This document shows, in pieces, positions 1-16,400 of a stretch of 64,000 nucleotides of DNA (its first letter is position 1; each line of letters begins with the position of its first letter). This DNA is from Progne subis subis (lineage: Eukaryota > Chordata > Aves > Passeriformes > Hirundinidae), in assembly GCA_022316685.1 (NCBI GenBank), contig JAKJHU010000023.1, positions 6,683,192 to 6,747,191 on the forward strand. The letters are read 5' to 3'. The notes below the pieces were generated by a model. The model worked only from the letters and a program-made list of their open reading frames with translations. It was not told where the DNA came from and ran no database searches. The position numbers and the translations under genes were made by a program.

Positions 1-3460
<3,460 letters not shown>

Positions 3461-3509
3461 CTTTGTTCTTCTTTTTACTTTTCTGCTGTAGAGAAGACTG
3501 CTGAAATGT
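3461..3509 (-). CDS. CNKSR2: CNKSR2 exon: 49-nt basic linker exon
   Basis: A very short exon of 49 nt: 16 codons (TFQQSSLQQKSKKKNK) plus the first base of the next codon. The acceptor is a long pyrimidine tract ending TTTTCTTGTAG; the donor is GTAAAA. It links the lysine-rich middle region to the PH domain. The length is not a multiple of three, so skipping would shift the frame before the PH domain. It follows an 18.6-kb intron and precedes one of only 886 nt. Identification rests on the sequence match to the known CNK2 linker (one residue, QQK rather than my recalled QHK, differs) and on phase continuity. Confidence 0.95.
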
Positions 3510-4580
3510 CTACAAGAAAATGAAAATGGAAGAAGTGAAAATGCAATGTTTATATTCAACCACATACTTATAATGAAAAAAAAAAGGTTACGTGAAATTA
3601 TATCAGGTAACACCGGCCACGAGACATTTAGGCCTAAGAAAAAAGGTAATTTTAGTTCACCTGTTCATAAGATTGTAAAGCAAAAGCACACTGTGGAACA
3701 TCTCAAAACAGATCACCAATGAGGTTGCCAAACCAATTGTAGTTTCTGTCCAAAATGGTCACTCTCCTCTTGTTCTGTTAATAAAGAAGGAATGTCTCTC
3801 TTTGTTTATAATGATAATGAAGCTACACAGCCCATGTGTTTTTAACCTATACACTAAATAAAGTATTCTTGACATCTATATGTAAATATGCAAAATAACA
3901 CACTGGCTAATACAGGTGTGGAAGTATTCACTACAATGGTCATTAGACCATCAGACAATTTTCTCAGAACCAGGCCCAGTATTCTGAAAGACACCAGTAT
4001 ATTCTGCTAAATCGCAACTGGGAAAAAATCCCCCAAATAAAAAGTCAGAACTAGAACTTCATTTTCTCACCAGGTTTTAAGTGGAAGTATTTCCCCCCAG
4101 CTGATCCACTCCCACAAACCCACCCATTCCCTTGACAATGAGACAGGATGCAAACTGCTCCTTTATTTAAGATCTTAACTTATTAATATCAATAAATATC
4201 GACACTTTCTGTTTAAAAACTTTGACTCAGATAAGCGTAATCCCCAGTGGACTAAAAAAAAATTCTGTTATTAATCAGCCAAAATTTTAAGACGTGATTT
4301 CACTTGTTTGAATTCTAGTTTTCTAGGATGGCAGACAAACGTATCAGTGTTAAAACTAAGAAAAGGCTACATTAGAATGTCTGTGTATTAAAACTTCCTA
4401 TTTCAGCTTGCCAGGAATCAATACAGAAGTCAATACTTTTGTGCCACTTGGTAAAAATAAATCTAAGCAAAAGCACTGACAGCTCTGCAATCCCAAATCC
4501 TGTTCCTAGTAGATAAATCAAACTCTCACCCTAGTTTACAAGACAAGATCCAATTCAAAGAGCAGCTTTGGTTTTGCATA

Positions 4581-4676
4581 TGGCACTTAGTGCTATGGCT
4601 TGACGTGATATTGTTTGGTCAAATGTTGGACTTGATGATCTTGGGAGTTCTTTTCCAACCTTAATGACTATTCTAA
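4581..4676 (+). mobile_element. CR1 LINE 3'-end fragment
   Basis: The stretch contains GGCACTTAGTGCTATGGCTT, then TTGGACTTGATGATCTTGGG and TTCTTTTCCAACCTTAATGA. This is the sense-strand 3' end of an avian CR1, where the consensus has 'ggttggacttgatgatctt ... ccaacct'. It is about 95 nt, 5'-truncated and diverged. It lies in plus orientation, opposite to CNKSR2 transcription. Confidence 0.85.
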
Positions 4677-6950
4677 TTTTCTCCTCCCTGCTTCCCACCC
4701 CTGTGAGCTCACATGCAGCAGATTCAACTTCAAAGGGATCTCTTGCCTCACAGCTGAGAGATTTTCATGAAGCAAAAACTAACATGCCCATGGGGAAAAA
4801 TTACCAGCAAGACAATAATTAAATGTAATTAAAAAATTTAAGTGACTTGCTAGACGTGCTGATCCCGCAGAGACCATATCTGAGAAAAACTACCGCACTG
4901 CACTGCTACTTCAGTGGGTCAAAGTAGGCCTCCACTGGGAACTGAAGAAGGGTCCCACTCATTTTCTTTCCCTGGCTCTTTGTCCTTTTTCTTCTGCTAC
5001 TGGTAGCAATTAAATCAGCACCAGCTCTCCACAAAGCAAGACAGCAACACCATCCCACTTATATCACACAAAATATTTCAACCTGCGAAGGACTAGAAGA
5101 GATCTTAATGACCCAGAAATAACAGTGTCTGAGCAGAAGTGTGTAAGTAACTCCCTCTGAAAATCTTAATTCAAAGTGGATGAAAAAATACACACACATA
5201 CAAATCCAAAGCTTTAGCGCGTCTCAGTTCACAACTCAGACAATTTCATTCTGCTGTTTGCCTTTTCTGCACTATTATTTTCACAGTGTCAAAACAAAAA
5301 AGGAAAATTTCTGCTCCATGTTCTTACAAGTGATTCTGAGAGCAGATGAGAACAGTATGAAAAGCCTTCTCTTTAGATGTTTTGTCTGTAAATTGAACTT
5401 GCAAACCTCAGTTCACACCTCTTAACTTCTGAGTCAGTTTTTGGGAAGAAAGGGTAATGAAGGGGTATCAGGTTTTAACAGGAAGAAACCATGTAATTTA
5501 CATGTCTAACCATTTTTTCATACATTATGTTATATTGCAAAATAGAAAGGTTTTATTAAATTCAGTTATTATTCTAAATTAGCTTGCTGAATTAAATCAT
5601 AATTAAGGACAGATACTACAGCTGAGTGAAGTTACTGGGAACTGTTTCAACTGCAGTGACTTTAACTAACCCTTCAGATTATTTTACAGACTTTAGGCTT
5701 CAAGTTAGTTGACCCTTTGCAAAAAAACACCACCGTCTTTTTTCTTAACTCAGAAAATGTATAAGTAATATAAAATATGGAATTAGAAAACAACAACAAA
5801 AAAATAAACAAACAAAAAGAGGATGAAATCTAAAAATGCTTCTTTTATTGCTTTTTTAGGAACTCCCTGAATGCAATCTACAGCCTCTTACCAGTTGTAA
5901 GATAATGCTTAGTGCCATTTTCTCAGTGGCGTCAGGAGGACACGTCCTTCCTCCGAATCAGAGCAAGGCTTGCTTTGAAGCCAACACTGGATCCTGTTCT
6001 TCTGGGTCATCTCTAGCCTAGATAAACTATCTCCAAAGAGGTACATTCCACATCTTCTTTAAGCAACCTGTCCTAATGTTGGCCACCGTAATGTTTCCCG
6101 TTACAGTTTAATCACATGATGTGGCAAATACCGAAATAATATAACTACTACTTCTAAATACCATGAACTCTAAAAACATGGATTTACACCAAAGAAAGAA
6201 ATTTAGTTGTACTAATACAAACTTGCTGTAAGACACTGTTTAATCACTTGCCCACAGCCAGATCCAATATATGTTCACTTTATTTTGATTCTGATAACAC
6301 CTTGAGGTTTGAGTAACTGCTTTCATAAACATCTTGTCCCAGTTTCCAAGAATCCATCTCTTCTACTAATTATGAGAGCAAGCAGGAAATACAGATGAAA
6401 TAGAAAGCAGCATTCCATATTAAAGAAAGTTGTCAGTAACTCAAAATAATGAGAAAAATGGAAACAAGATGGACACTGAAAAGATTAGATGAGTACCTTT
6501 AAGACAAGTGGAAATTGGCACTCCTGAAGAAAATTTGAAACTGTTTAATCATATTCTGAATGATATGCTTTCCAGTCACCCAAAATACAACTAGAAAAAC
6601 TTTCTATTACTCAAAAGCAAGGTGTAACTTGATGTGTAACATATATCAAAATCCCTTTGAATACATTAAGACTCAGTGAGTTTTTTAGACACAATGATTT
6701 TCTCCTGTAATATGTGATCTTTGTGCTTGTTCTATTTAATGATACACCTAGACTAAACCCTTAGAAAAAGGCATCTCTAAGGAGAATATCAAAGAAACAT
6801 TTAAGGTGTGTATAAGACTACCGTTCCTATTACAAGCCCCAAAGGACATGTATTTTAAGAGGAATAATACACCATTTATTAAGGGTTTTTTTCTGTGTTT
6901 CTGGTTTGATGTTTTGGTTTTTGTGGGTTTTTTTTGTTTTGTTTTGGTGG

Positions 6951-6975
6951 TTTTTTTTTTTTTTTTTTTTTTTTT

Positions 6976-7010
<35 letters not shown>
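6951..7010 (+). repeat. Poly-T followed by (GTT)11 microsatellite
   Basis: There are 27 T residues (6951-6977), then eleven GTT units (6978-7010). In the CNKSR2 pre-mRNA this reads (AAC)n followed by poly-A. The surrounding 6885-7035 is generally T-rich. Confidence 0.95.
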
Positions 7011-7011
<1 letters not shown>

Positions 7012-8001
7012 TTTGTCCGTTTGGTTTTTTTTCTTACAAAGGTTCTAGCATGCATCTAACCCTACCTTTCTGAGGTCTTAGCTGCAAATTCCATTAGCCA
7101 ATGGAGATTTCATTGTGCAGGGAAGAGCCATAACAGTTCCTCTCTTCCTGCAACTGTACATTATCAGACTTGCTGTATGGGTTGTATTTACTTTAACAGT
7201 CTTCAAAATGATTGACAGAATTCCAAAAGGCCAGCAGACTGCACTCCTGTAAAGAGCAACCTGCCCAAGGGCAAGTCTTTCGGGATGATAGCACAGCAAT
7301 GCAGCTATCTTGTAAAAAACTTGAAGATGAAGGCCCATACCAACCAAAAAGATCACCACTAGCCTGTAATTGTACTTGCTCTTTAGCAAGAGAATAATCC
7401 CATATAGGTGGTATAATCAATGCTATCTGCATGCACACAATTGCAGATCAGCATCTTTGTACGTATAACATAACATTTTCAAGATACGGACTACCATATT
7501 TTTGTCTTATTCTCAGAATTATCCAGGTTTCTTTCGGGGAGAAAGTATTTATTATTCGTTAGTCCTGTTACTGCTCTATATTTGCTCAGAAAGGAAAACA
7601 AGATTGAAAGTAAATCATTAATGTTAAGAAACCAGAAAATGTATTTATTATTAACTTATTTAGTAGTAATTTCATAGCTCTCTATTTGAAAAAAAAAGTA
7701 TTTAAATGAAAGTGTGAAATTATTTAAGTTTCAATTATTTTTTTCATGCGAAATAGGAAACTTAATAAACTGATCTTTCAATACTAATATTAAATTGGAG
7801 TGAAACTGCTATCAGAAGAGGAGAATGTTTGATAAAACTGTTATGATGAAAATTCAAAAACTTCTATTCCAATTGATAGCTGAAATAAAAGTAGAAAAAA
7901 ACCAGACTGGCTATCAAAACAATAAATTTGAGAAGATTAGTTATTTTGACAAACTTCAAGAGTCTGAGGAAGATGTCTAAAGATTTGAGGTTAAGCTGTT
8001 C

Positions 8002-8038
8002 CTTAGAGATTCTCTAAGATCTAATATAAATTAGATCT
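8002..8038 (+). repeat. Two overlapping short palindromes
   Basis: CTTAGAGA/TCTCTAAG with a 1-nt centre occupies 8002-8018. AGATCTAAT/ATTAGATCT with a 4-nt loop occupies 8017-8038. The right end of the first overlaps the left end of the second by two bases. Both are perfect. Confidence 0.9.
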
Positions 8039-10020
8039 GTGACCAAAAGAAAGTTACATCCACGTCCAAAAAAGAAATACATTCTAATAGTTACATAAAC
8101 TTCTTCATGGTTACAGAATTTGTAGGTCTACCAAAAAAAGACCACAATTGAAGATTCTCTGAAGGAACAGATTGGCCATAGCAACTAGTACTAAATTGGA
8201 CAGCTCCTAAAATTCTCATTCAAGGGGTTTTTTGTTTCTCCACTGTTCTTCAGGGATTTTTTCACTCATTTAAAAAAAGCTGGAAGAGAGAACCAGGTTA
8301 TGGAAAAAATAATATCCAATCCTTCTACCCAAATCTGAGCTCAGTCTGATTGGAAGGAAAAATGGCACATAACTTTATAGCTTTATTTAGAGCTCGGGTC
8401 AAATCCAGTTTTTCTCAAGCTGCGCGTTTAGACACTAAGGAACTTTTTACAGGCAGGCAATTCCCCTCTGTCACTGTAAGAATAGCTTTCTCTAGTTTCA
8501 GAAGGGTAGATTGTAACACATCTGATTACTGGAACTTTCTGCTATAGATGGAAAAGATTGTATCTGGGGAAAATAATGAAAGCTGGTTTTGCCAATTATA
8601 TCATTGATCTCTCACTTTGAGAGATCTCGGTGCTTTGAGAACACTGGCAATGCTCTATTTTCACAGTTCTGATATAACACATACACATTTCTCTGGATTT
8701 GGTGTGTTGAGATCCAAAATTTCCGAGCTAAAAGAAGAATGAAAAGGGGGAAAAATGCAAACCTATTTAGATACAATGTCACACTCTACATCAGTATTAA
8801 CATCTCATGCTTAAATTCGCAACACAAGGTTTTGCCAAAATCTTTTTTTGTTTACCATCTTGTTTAGTCACCATTAAGAGCTTATAGCAGACAGGACTAA
8901 TTATTTTTACAGATATTTGTGGAAAATAAAAGTTTTCAAAGACTCTGTTGCAAAGACATGATGAGGGAAGACCTCTGTGAGATCAGAAAGTTTGAAACCT
9001 CCTGCCAATCAGCACCAGATTTTCATTCTTGCATTTTGTCAATGACCACAAGGAGAAAGAAACAGTATGTAAGCGCCTTAAGAGATTTTACTCTAAAAAA
9101 AAAAAGGCTGAGATTTTGAAGCTGCCAACTTTTTATCTGTCTCTGAGGTGAGCAATGGCTGTGTGAGCTGTGCAGGATGGTCCCCTTATCACATAGTCTA
9201 CAAGGGTTGATAATATCAAAGATGTCTATTCTTTTCATACAACTGCTCCTTTGTCTGCTTATCCAAGAAGAATAGGCTAGCTAAGGGCAGAAGTCTGAAA
9301 TGTGATAGCAAGCACAGCTTTTCTGCTCAGGGATTCTTATTCATTCTCCCATTTCTATATGTTGTCTTATCATTTGGGGGAGGTCTGTGGCAAATGTTAC
9401 AGTAGCTGGATACAACTTAGCAGTTGTGGAAGCTGTGAAAATATTTTGTGTGAAGTTGTTAGCATAATGAATGCAAAAATAAAATAATTTTTTAGATCTT
9501 TAGGCTATTTGGAAAAATAATAAACAGTGGCGCTGCTTTCCACCACCAGGGAAAGGTTTTCCTTCCTAACCATTAAGCCAGAGAACTCTTAACTGAAATA
9601 CCAAGCAGTAAAACTCCCAGACAACATTAACTTTAAATGGGAGTTCTCATATTCCCCCAGTCTTTTCGACTGACATAACAAGGACTGCAGCAGTGTCATA
9701 GCTCCCCTAAAGCAAATGAAAATAAAAAGTTAAACTAGACAAGTGCTGTTCATTAGAATAATTTATTCTGAGATCATTCTTCTGCTCTACATCTACTTCG
9801 AAATATGTAATTTTGGTACCTCCCACACTACTTTTCATTGACAGTAAGAAATCTAGGAGAGAAATGGAGGATTCAAAAATCCTCCGGTATGTATCCTTCA
9901 ATGTAGAAAGTCCAAGATCCAAGATGCATCAGTTGCTCCATCACTGTGTGTTTCAAATGTACCCATTTAAGAAGGAAAATAGAAACTAAACTATCACCTG
10001 TTAGAGAACAGTATTTAACT

Positions 10021-10080
10021 CTTTTTTTCTTTTTTTTTTCTTTTTTTTTTTTTTTTTTAATTTTTTTTTTTTATTATTAT
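10021..10080 (+). repeat. T-rich low-complexity block
   Basis: Sixty bases of almost pure T broken by a few C and A residues and ending in TTATTATTAT. It reads as poly-A in the CNKSR2 transcript. It lies about 70 nt before a CR1 fragment. Confidence 0.95.
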
Positions 10081-10149
10081 TTCTGCTTCCCATCAGTTCC
10101 CAGTTTAACCTCTTACTGAGGAGAATGGACCAGTCAGAAAAACCACTAA

Positions 10150-10440
10150 ACAACTGAGGCAGGAAGTCAGCCCTGGAGATCATTTTATTCAGCCTCATTG
10201 CTCAAAGCAGACTCAAGAAGAGAAGACTGTTCAGGGCTGGGTCCAGCTGGGTTTTTAGTATCTCCAAGACAGAGACTCCACTAACTCCACGGGCAACCTG
10301 TTCCAGTTAAATCATCTTCACAGTAAAAGTATCTTTTTCTTATGTTTTTATGGAATTTCCTGTATTTCAATTTTTGTCCATTGCCTTTTGTCCTTTCATA
10401 GTATCTGAGACAAGTCACCTCAAAAGCATATGAGAAGCCT
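10150..10440 (-). mobile_element. CR1 LINE fragment, reverse orientation
   Basis: The plus strand shows the complement of the CR1 3' region: GACAGAGACTCCACTAACTC, GGGCAACCTGTTCCAGTTAA, TGGAATTTCCTGTATTTCAA and a CATTGCCTTTTGTCC stretch. These correspond to the 'ggaacaggttgcccagagag..ggagtctccatcc' part of CR1 read backwards. The terminal repeats are not clear, so the boundaries are approximate. It is preceded by a T-rich block. Confidence 0.85.
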
Positions 10441-12470
10441 CGTGGATACTTGTGCCCTGCTGCTATGCCTCTCCAGCAGATACCGAACCCTGCAACTACC
10501 TCCAGGAAAAATCTTGGTTTGCTTAGAAAATTTCTGTGTTATTCATAGGGAAGGCAGGTTTTCCTCTTATGATTATCTAAACTTAAAACAAGACTATCCA
10601 AGCAGATTTAAGAAACTTATTCTTGATCTATTACTGGATTAGAGAGGTGGCACAACATGTGACACAACATGGAGCCAACCTTGGACCTTCTCAGAAGAAA
10701 ACAAACTGCTATAAAACAGAAGTCACCCCCAGGGTATTAACAACATCTTGCACCAAGTCCATGGTCTCTGAAGAGGAAAAATCATTAGCTTACAACACCT
10801 TGGTGCTTGCTTATGGTGACAAGCGCATGCACCTCCTTCTGCAGGAGGAGTGAGCAACACTTCTGACTGTGCCCCTCAGCATGATCTCTTTCATACGGCT
10901 CTGTGACAGAAAAAAATGCAGAGGATGTAGGTGCTGTGAGAAAACAGATTTCTGCTTTAAGGAAGATATACTATTGCAAGTTATTCTCTGTTAGCACTTG
11001 GACATAATACGCTTTGGTGAAAGAAACAGGAAACTCCTTCTGGCTTTCAACAGAGGGGAAGTTTTCAGGGGGAAAAGAAGGAAAGAGCTTCTGTTTATCA
11101 GGAATTATACATTCTGTTAAAATTCATACCAAACACTTCCATTAGCCCTATGAATTAAGGAAGAAAAAGAACAGTTCATTCCATTAGAAGTCTCATTACT
11201 TGCTGGAATTCAGTAAAATTTCCTCTAAGCATAAGATGAAGCAGCTCTTTGCAGAAGGTGAGGAAAGATAACATTAGGTCTTTTCAATTCTGAGCTGGCT
11301 ATGGTGACCTCACAGATACAAACCAGCTTACAAGAAGTTTTACACATCATTCTAAAGTCAGAATTCTGTAGTGCTGGAAATGCTATCTGCTTGGGTTAAT
11401 CTGAAAGCAAAGGGATATACTTGAGAAGTGGACAAAGACCAGTTACTGCTTTATGAAAAATACCAGGCTGCTTTTTCCTCTGCAGCACAGTAGCAGAGAT
11501 GGATTGGCTGACTCAGGGATCAGGCACTAAGCAACAAGCACTTCTCTCCAGTAAAACAGAAACACCTAATAAAACAGCTTCAGCTCAGGAGCCGCAATGC
11601 TGCAAAGAGCCATTTTCCTCCCAGGTGGAACCATACGATCTCCCACATTGTGTGTTAGCAACAGGCTCCAGGGGCCACCACTGTGTAAGGGGAGCAGAGG
11701 AATGGGGCAGAGACTCCTGTGGAGTCAAAACCACTTTTTGGAAAAAAAGCCTTGTTCAGAAACAATGGAGCCCTTTGTCAAAGCATTTTGATAAAATGGC
11801 ACTCTGAAACAGGCATATGTGCTCCATTAATTCAAACAACATTTTCACCACGCAGTACAAGTTTTTTAGAATGCAAGATTTCCATGACACATGCCAGCCA
11901 GTGTCCTCAGTAAAATGCTTTCATAGTCCTGGTATCTTCCTTTCCCTTGTGCAGTAAGGAGAACAGAGAAGAGCCAATAGAGAAGTCAGGCCCTACATCA
12001 AGGATGTGACATTTCCCCACCATACTGCAGTGGTAGCTCATGAGTCCCCTCTGTGCTATACCTGACATAAATTTATCTGCTACAATGTACAGCACTTAAT
12101 CTCTTCTTTATCAAAGGGAAATAGCTGAGGGACTAAATCACTTCTCCTGCATTAATAAAAAAAAAAAAAACCAACCAAAAAAACACTGTGCTATTGTGAT
12201 ACAGGTAATGTAGCTTACTTGATGTACAAACAACACTAATACCTACAAAGGCAATGGTCCTCCATCAGGTAATAAAAGCAGGATACAATCAGGAACAATT
12301 CTACAAAATAGATAATAGAAAAAAATAGAGAATGGGGATGTGAAAGGAAATTAGGAAATGTTCCGAGCTGAGAGATTAATGTATAGATCTACATCTCTAG
12401 ACCATATAAAATTACACTTTCAGACCATTATATTCTATGCAGCAAGGAATAAATCTAGACTGGCAGGGCT

Positions 12471-12525
12471 GTAACTCTCTCATTTTTAAAGAACTTTATA
12501 GTAACTCTCTCATTTTTAAAGAACT
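12471..12525 (+). repeat. Tandem duplication, 30-bp period
   Basis: GTAACTCTCTCATTTTTAAA followed by GAACT occurs at 12471-12495 and again at 12501-12525, identical over 25 bases with a 30-base period. No third copy is seen. Confidence 0.95.
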
Positions 12526-13232
12526 CTCCAGCTTTATCATGGAAAGAAATTATGACATTCGGCCTTTTTTGTTTTGTTTTGTTTTTTGTTTTGGTCACAA
12601 TGCAAAAGAAGGTAATAGAGAAAGTTTAAAGAAAAATTTTCCACAAAGGACTCCCACTGTGGTTCATGATGGCCCATAAACCAATCTTACCTCATCTCTA
12701 GAGGATTTTGCTTTGCTGCAATAATTAACTCTGGATTTTAGTAATGATCAGAGAGTATATAGAATTAGATGTGTTATCTCTCATATTCAATACTTTCAAA
12801 TTTCATTTGGGCAACCACTTCCCCAATAAGAGCAAATTAATAGTATTAACCATTTCTTTCAAACAGAATGCAGATGTGAAAATATTCTCTGATCCGTGAC
12901 AGGAATAATATATCTCAAGAACAATGCAGCTATTATTCCATATAATTAAAAGAATCTAGCACTCCTTCCCAAGAAGACTAACTATTACTTTTTCACAAAA
13001 TATATGCTTAAACAGAACTCAAATATAAAAGCTGCATATGCACTATTCAGTCTTGAGTTCAAAGGACTGAGAGTCTAGAACTGGGAAAACAGACTGTGAG
13101 ATTACTGAGGCACATTCCCAAGATGATTTTAGCTAAGCAGCAATGAAACAAGTGAAACTATGCCTTAAATCTAAGCAAGCTGCTATCCTCTCAGCTATTG
13201 CCAAAATACCTGTTTTGCTGTTCATCTCCAAC

Positions 13233-13455
13233 TTTTCTGCCATGGGCACAGACAAGCAGTGCTGCAGGTTGGCTGAGAGTTCATTCAGTCCCCATCTCAG
13301 GAGGTGTTCAACATCCAGCTGTGCAAAGCCCTGAGAAGCCTTGTCTGACCTCAGAGCTCGCCCTGCTTTGGGCCAAAGACCAGAGCACAGAACTTCCGGA
13401 GGTTGCTCCCAGACTGACCTATCCTATTATCCTATGCAGTTTATGCTGGTTTCTG
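13233..13455 (+). mobile_element. CR1 LINE 3'-end fragment
   Basis: Running along the plus strand are CTGCAGGTTGGCTGAGAG, GGAGGTGTTCAACATCCAGC, TGCAAAGCCCTGAGAAGCCT, TGACCTCAGAGCTCGCCCTG and CGGAGGTTGCTCCCAGACTG. It ends with two copies of TATCCTAT, as expected of the CR1 3' end with its short terminal repeats. It is about 220 nt and moderately diverged. Several overlapping open frames here are not genes. Confidence 0.8.
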
Positions 13456-16400
13456 AGGCATCTGGGTTTTGTTTTTCTGGAGCAAATTCACTAGATGCCC
13501 TTCTCTTGCTGGCATCTTTCCTCCCCCCGTCCAGTATTTTACTTGGAATTATGACAACTGGCTACCAATTCAGCCAGTTTATCACCATTTACTGGTCCCA
13601 ACATTAGTAACAGCAATTCACACCATATTTGAATGTGGAATTTAATACAGATCTGAATAGGATTAAGTGAAAGAGATTAACTGTAATAGCAGAGGACCAG
13701 ACCCAGGAGGCCCCTCTATTCTTTTATGTTGATTGCACTAGTCTAAAAATAATATAAAGCCATCTTCCATTGGCAATGAATTTATATGCTGTTTCTCTCT
13801 TGTTTTTTCTCTCAGAAATGTAGATTTATTTTGAACCAAATTTTTACCAAACTCAGATGGAATAGCAAAAATTACCTTTGACCAACACCATCTTCTAGCT
13901 ATGCCAATAATTTTCCAATTGTCACAAGAAAGGCATATTTTGCTTATTGGCTAACTGTTTCACTGTGTTGTTTGTCTTACATGCTACATAGTTCACTTAT
14001 GACCTAGATGAAGTTCCTACACAGATTTTAACAACATGAATACTGTTTTTATCACTTCTTTTGTCTTTTACATTTGTGAAGTGCTGCATTCAAATGAAAG
14101 GATACATTCAGTATTGTTTAGATGGTTTCTTTTGGGCATGTAGCAGCTGGCCAAGTCCTGGAACCACTATGCCAACTTGATAATGTGAGACATGCTGCTC
14201 TCCTATCTGAATCAGATATACAAATCCACATGTATCCAACTGAAAGAAACCCTGCATGTGCCAACTGTGTAGGCATGAAAAGCTGCCCGTGGCCAATGTG
14301 GCTGGGGGACATGTTGGTGTTTTAGACTCATGAAGACAATAGGTAAAAATTTCCTATTATGTTTCTTTTCCTTATCCTACTTTTCCCTTGCTTAACTTTT
14401 TAAGTGTTGTTCTTTCTAAATGTCTCTCAGAGCAAAGGGCTGTCTACACCTGAACCATAGTAGATTAGGCTGATGAGAAATGGATACAAGCTCATGATGC
14501 CTTCATAGCGCAACTGCATTTGTTTCTCTGCATTGTGTCACAAGAAACATTTTACTGGCACTTTTGCCTCTGAATAGACTTGGAGGCTTTTAAAATAACT
14601 CCAGATCAGATTATTCTATAACTTCATAAGCTTTTTCAGCTCAGTTTCTACTGCAATACAGTGAGTTTCTTCCATTTTCACACCTGTGGACCTAGTTACC
14701 ATCACAGCCTCAATTCCTCATTACATGCTCACTGATGGAAAAGGAAGCAAGGAGTTGTAGAACAGGCCAAACAACCCCCTAAGGCTACAAAAACTGGGAA
14801 GTGACCAGTATAACCTAGAGAAGAAAGATGTAAATGTCTTAAATGATCCAGTCACCTCCAGAGAAGGATATTCAGGTTCTTAGCTTTTATCAGCCAAGCT
14901 GTGCTGGAGCTTCATGAACATATAAGTACTTGAGAAGAAACTCAGGCACCACAGCAGCTCAGTGTTGGACTTTTCTACTGAGGCTCCCAGGAGCCTACTT
15001 GCAGTCCAGTCTGAGACTGCTGGTTTTGAAAAGTCTAGACATCATGAGAAATTATAGCTTTTTTCACATGTGAAATTTCAACAGCATGGGCGCTACTTTT
15101 GGTTAAGGTTTGTGGTTTTCTACCTATATAGTAGAAGCTAGGGTGTGCACGATTATATTTAGACTGTAAAGTGCTAACTTCCAACAAAGCAGTGAATTAC
15201 TGTGGTAATTAAGGACTAAAATTTTTCACAACTATTTCCAAATCTGTCCATTATATTTATTTAATTCCTGGACAGTTACTTAAAATCCAGTGCAATTTCT
15301 TAGCTAGGAATATAAAAATGCCAATGGTTTTTAACTGGAACACAACTATAAATTTTTTACATTACGTAACTGTTACATTTTCAAAAAAGAGTTTAAGATT
15401 TCCTTTGCTGAAAATTAAAGCACATAAGTCTGTAATCTACCTGCAAGTTTCAGTATTATTTTAATACATATATTTAAATGGAGATGAAAGACCACAGCAA
15501 AGAAGTAACACTAATTCAAGTATTAACAAAAATTACGTAGATACTATTGAAAAATATTTTTCAGTACGCACTAAGGTTAAACTGGACTTTGATACCAACT
15601 GCTATATTTTTATTCTATAACAATTTTATGTCTAACTATAGACTATTGTGAAAACAGGGAGAAGAAAAAGAAAAAGGGAGCCTTATTTAAATATTGCCGT
15701 AGTTGGACTCCAGACATTTTTAAGAAGAAAATGTACCAACTCCATCTGTTGTAATGGTACAATGACATTCAAAATTTCAGACACCTACTTAAAATCTGTG
15801 CAATTGATATTTAAATTTTTCTCTACAATTTTGTTTATTTACAAATATCAATAAAAAAAAATTTCACCAAACAGATATTCTTTAAATACTGTGGTATTTA
15901 CAATTATAGGAAACTGTTAGTTTTTCAGAGGGGTAGTTCTGTTAGGGCTGTTTTTTGGTAAATCATTCTGCGCTATTTAATGTTTTTTAGATGCCACTTT
16001 TATAACGAAGATTTTTTGCGATAAATTGATGGGTAGCTTGTGCACAAATTTAATAGGAAACTAATATGCACATGTTCTGCACTTTTAAAAATGCTAGTTA
16101 TTGGGTACTACAATTAAAGGGTTTTATAAATACATGCATATTTGATTCAAGAATTTTCATCAAAAATGATGTTTTTTTAAGTATTTTCACTTTTTACTTC
16201 CTTTCAGCCTTTCTGCAGAGAGGAACAGAAGTAAGGGAAAATCAACCACTTAAGTAGAGTTAGGCTTAAAGTTTTCAAAATCATGAGGTTTTTTGTAAAT
16301 TCTTTTCTGTATTGACAAAACATAATTTATACAATTTGAATTCAGCCTTTAAAAAGCATTTTCTTGTATTTTTTCTGGAGGGGCTTGTAGGAGGCAAAAA

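Noticed and set aside
6806..7048. 80-codon frame with Phe and Cys runs
   Set aside because: It is a translation of poly-T and GTT repeats.
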